A stretch of 64,000 nt of DNA from Halorubrum sp. PV6 (lineage in GTDB: Archaea; Halobacteriota; Halobacteria; Halobacteriales; Haloferacaceae). The stretch's first letter is position 1, and every line of letters begins with the position of its first letter. The stretch spans positions 62,001-126,000 of the forward strand of contig NZ_CP030065.1 of NCBI RefSeq assembly GCF_003990725.2, read 5' to 3'. The position numbers were made by a program, and so were the translations under genes. This document shows, piece after piece, positions 63,801 through 64,000 of the stretch. Below the pieces are notes generated by a model. That model saw only the letters and a list, made by a program, of their open reading frames with translations. It made no database searches and was not told the origin of the DNA.

Positions 63801-64000
63801 CGTTGCCGGGCTGCTCGTGGAGGTAGTTCGGATTCCGGTCTAGCAGCCGCTTTTCCTGAATGAAATACAGGAAGATCATCCGGTCGAGGATAACCTGAAT
63901 GTATCGCCGTTTCGCGTCGCCGCGATCGTCGGGGATCCCAGACACTTCTTGAACGAGGTTCGTCCGGAGTTCTTCGAACTCCTCGTAGAACTCCTCAACG
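60835..64000 (-). CDS. Eco57I/PglX-like adenine DNA methyltransferase, 5' end outside window
   Basis: The frame is open through the window edge, so the GTG near 63945 is probably internal. Over 1050 residues are visible. SAM-binding motif I is VLDPAVGSGAFLLAAQDVLV and the catalytic motif IV is VFIGNPPWDMLYANRDDFF; the family segment GAYYTPEEITGFMSRRTIHP precedes them. A C-terminal target-recognition region follows (RYRFAILTFEYGG, PVYGGKNIHQFQYDN, RLNCYGEKFKEMRERLGG). It methylates adenine, marking self-DNA for the partner helicase/nuclease at 57011. Confidence 0.88.
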   Translation of the reverse strand, partial: VEEFYEEFEELRTNLVQEVSGIPDDRGDAKRRYIQVILDRMIFLYFIQEKRLLDRNPNYLHEQPGNVVNDGEDRYEKFYRPLFFDYLAEDKQNPEFGSLPYLNGGLFAKDPVEEEFPDAKVGASAEETNELLNDILEFLSGWNWNVDERLDIVDPKNLSPAILGHIFEQTVNQKEMGAYYTPEEITGFMSRRTIHPYLLDQLNDTIDTEYDEIDNVFGFSEVKVAESGTAVADGGTMTQQAATESVETKHVETLYHDILKEAHVLDPAVGSGAFLLAAQDVLVDIYLQCIEYFQQLEAEEKGWELESRTRDELDSINEGQGGASLYAKRTVILNNLYGVDIDEGAVEICKLRLWLSMVADIEDEPNEVEPLPNIDFNVRQGNSLIGQLDTGIESNEDGDSDLDSWEIKTRFEDVKEAIKKHKEAETSVGAQKWRKEAEGRIEEHRDKFDEILQREFQDAGFDDITIKEIREWSPFHWPLEFADVFERGGFDVFIGNPPWDMLYANRDDFFIRYDEQFRTYPSEEKDGVMENLLSSPEVAWAWEDYKESMETQADFFTQGDVYKLQSPVVGGRTMPTKNELSALFLERVFRLSRDGVKVSLLLPGTIFGGVMGKDLRMHLLDHTDVENLIGFENKGIFEAIDDRYRFAILTFEYGGKTSALRGIFNQRDMDIVYRIENEAVNIPRDVLVSYSPEGGIFPSITSQIEVSVLEKVVEQPSLGEDLDETWTVDMLTKEFVESTDKDRLQTSAEEADYPVYGGKNIHQFQYDNTHTDALDGPKYWSRGMYDPVNSAQYRVREKKFNKGNLKRAIYDAFGGSKTSKSQVQFVDELLEEHRGHGLEEEDVLLDCTEYRIGIRDVSRARDERTIIATVLPKEVICLHTINTFKPFAIEPEEEHLTESPLRSPYVRRFTDQELFVATGLLNSIVFDFLMRTKVETHIVKRELLESQLPRLTDGDDWFHYIAERAARLNCYGEKFKEMRERLGGIKPAVEEQERRELQAEIDAAAFHAYGLERRDVKFVLDDFHRVGNSKLMDEMYFDLVLEKYDLVDGKGPLP

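Overview
The window is from a halophilic archaeon. The genes are GC-rich with acidic predicted proteins, and they include an Orc1/Cdc6 initiator, a PolB-type polymerase, archaeosine-pathway genes, Tat lipoproteins and haloarchaeal insertion sequences. The GH42/GH36 galactoside cluster and the overall style suggest Halorubrum or a close relative. An Orc1 gene beside a dense repeat array, plus many broken genes and mobile elements, fits a megaplasmid, a secondary chromosome or an island-rich part of a main chromosome. I cannot tell which from the sequence alone.

Layout. 0-9 kb: the end of an aldehyde dehydrogenase gene, a dead IS5-type element, a predicted replication origin with orc1, a membrane glycosyltransferase, then a graveyard of gene fragments and a second dead IS5-type element. 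9-14 kb: a DUF3179 lipoprotein, small membrane proteins, a truncated DUF547 gene, a transglutaminase-like protein and a DUF4397 protein. 14.9-19 kb: a TnpB element, a second transposon relic, a membrane-protein gene, an orc1/TFB-like chimera and an intact two-gene module that looks like a toxin-antitoxin pair. 19-32.4 kb: a sugar cluster with an IclR regulator, an ABC importer, a frameshifted dehydratase, an SDR dehydrogenase, GH42 beta-galactosidase, GH36 alpha-galactosidase, KDPG-type aldolase and a kdgK pseudogene. It reads as galactoside uptake, hydrolysis and oxidative breakdown through a 2-keto-3-deoxy sugar acid, now partly decayed.

32.3-38.8 kb: two more, damaged copies of the toxin-antitoxin-like module, an orphan HicB, an IS200/IS605 element that splits one toxin-like gene, and the queD-queE-queC archaeosine operon. 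39-44.5 kb: a predicted PD-(D/E)XK protein facing an operon of a YprB-like exonuclease and a DUF1998 helicase that resembles the bacterial MrfAB repair pair. 44.6-53.5 kb: a mosaic of methylase, HerA-like and HNH gene remnants, an IS6-type transposase, and several short cassettes that share about 18-bp terminal inverted repeats and carry unrelated small genes. One has a clear 8-bp target duplication. 53.6-56.7 kb: a PolB with a degraded catalytic motif next to a RecA-like protein without a Walker A motif, resembling the proposed archaeal mutasome. 57-64 kb: a PLD-SNF2 helicase facing an Eco57I/PglX-like methyltransferase that runs off the window, probably a restriction or phage-defence system.

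The most unusual features are the passenger-gene cassettes, one of which holds an AT-rich cold-shock-domain operon; the three module copies at different stages of decay; the inactivated polymerase/ATPase operon; and the origin.
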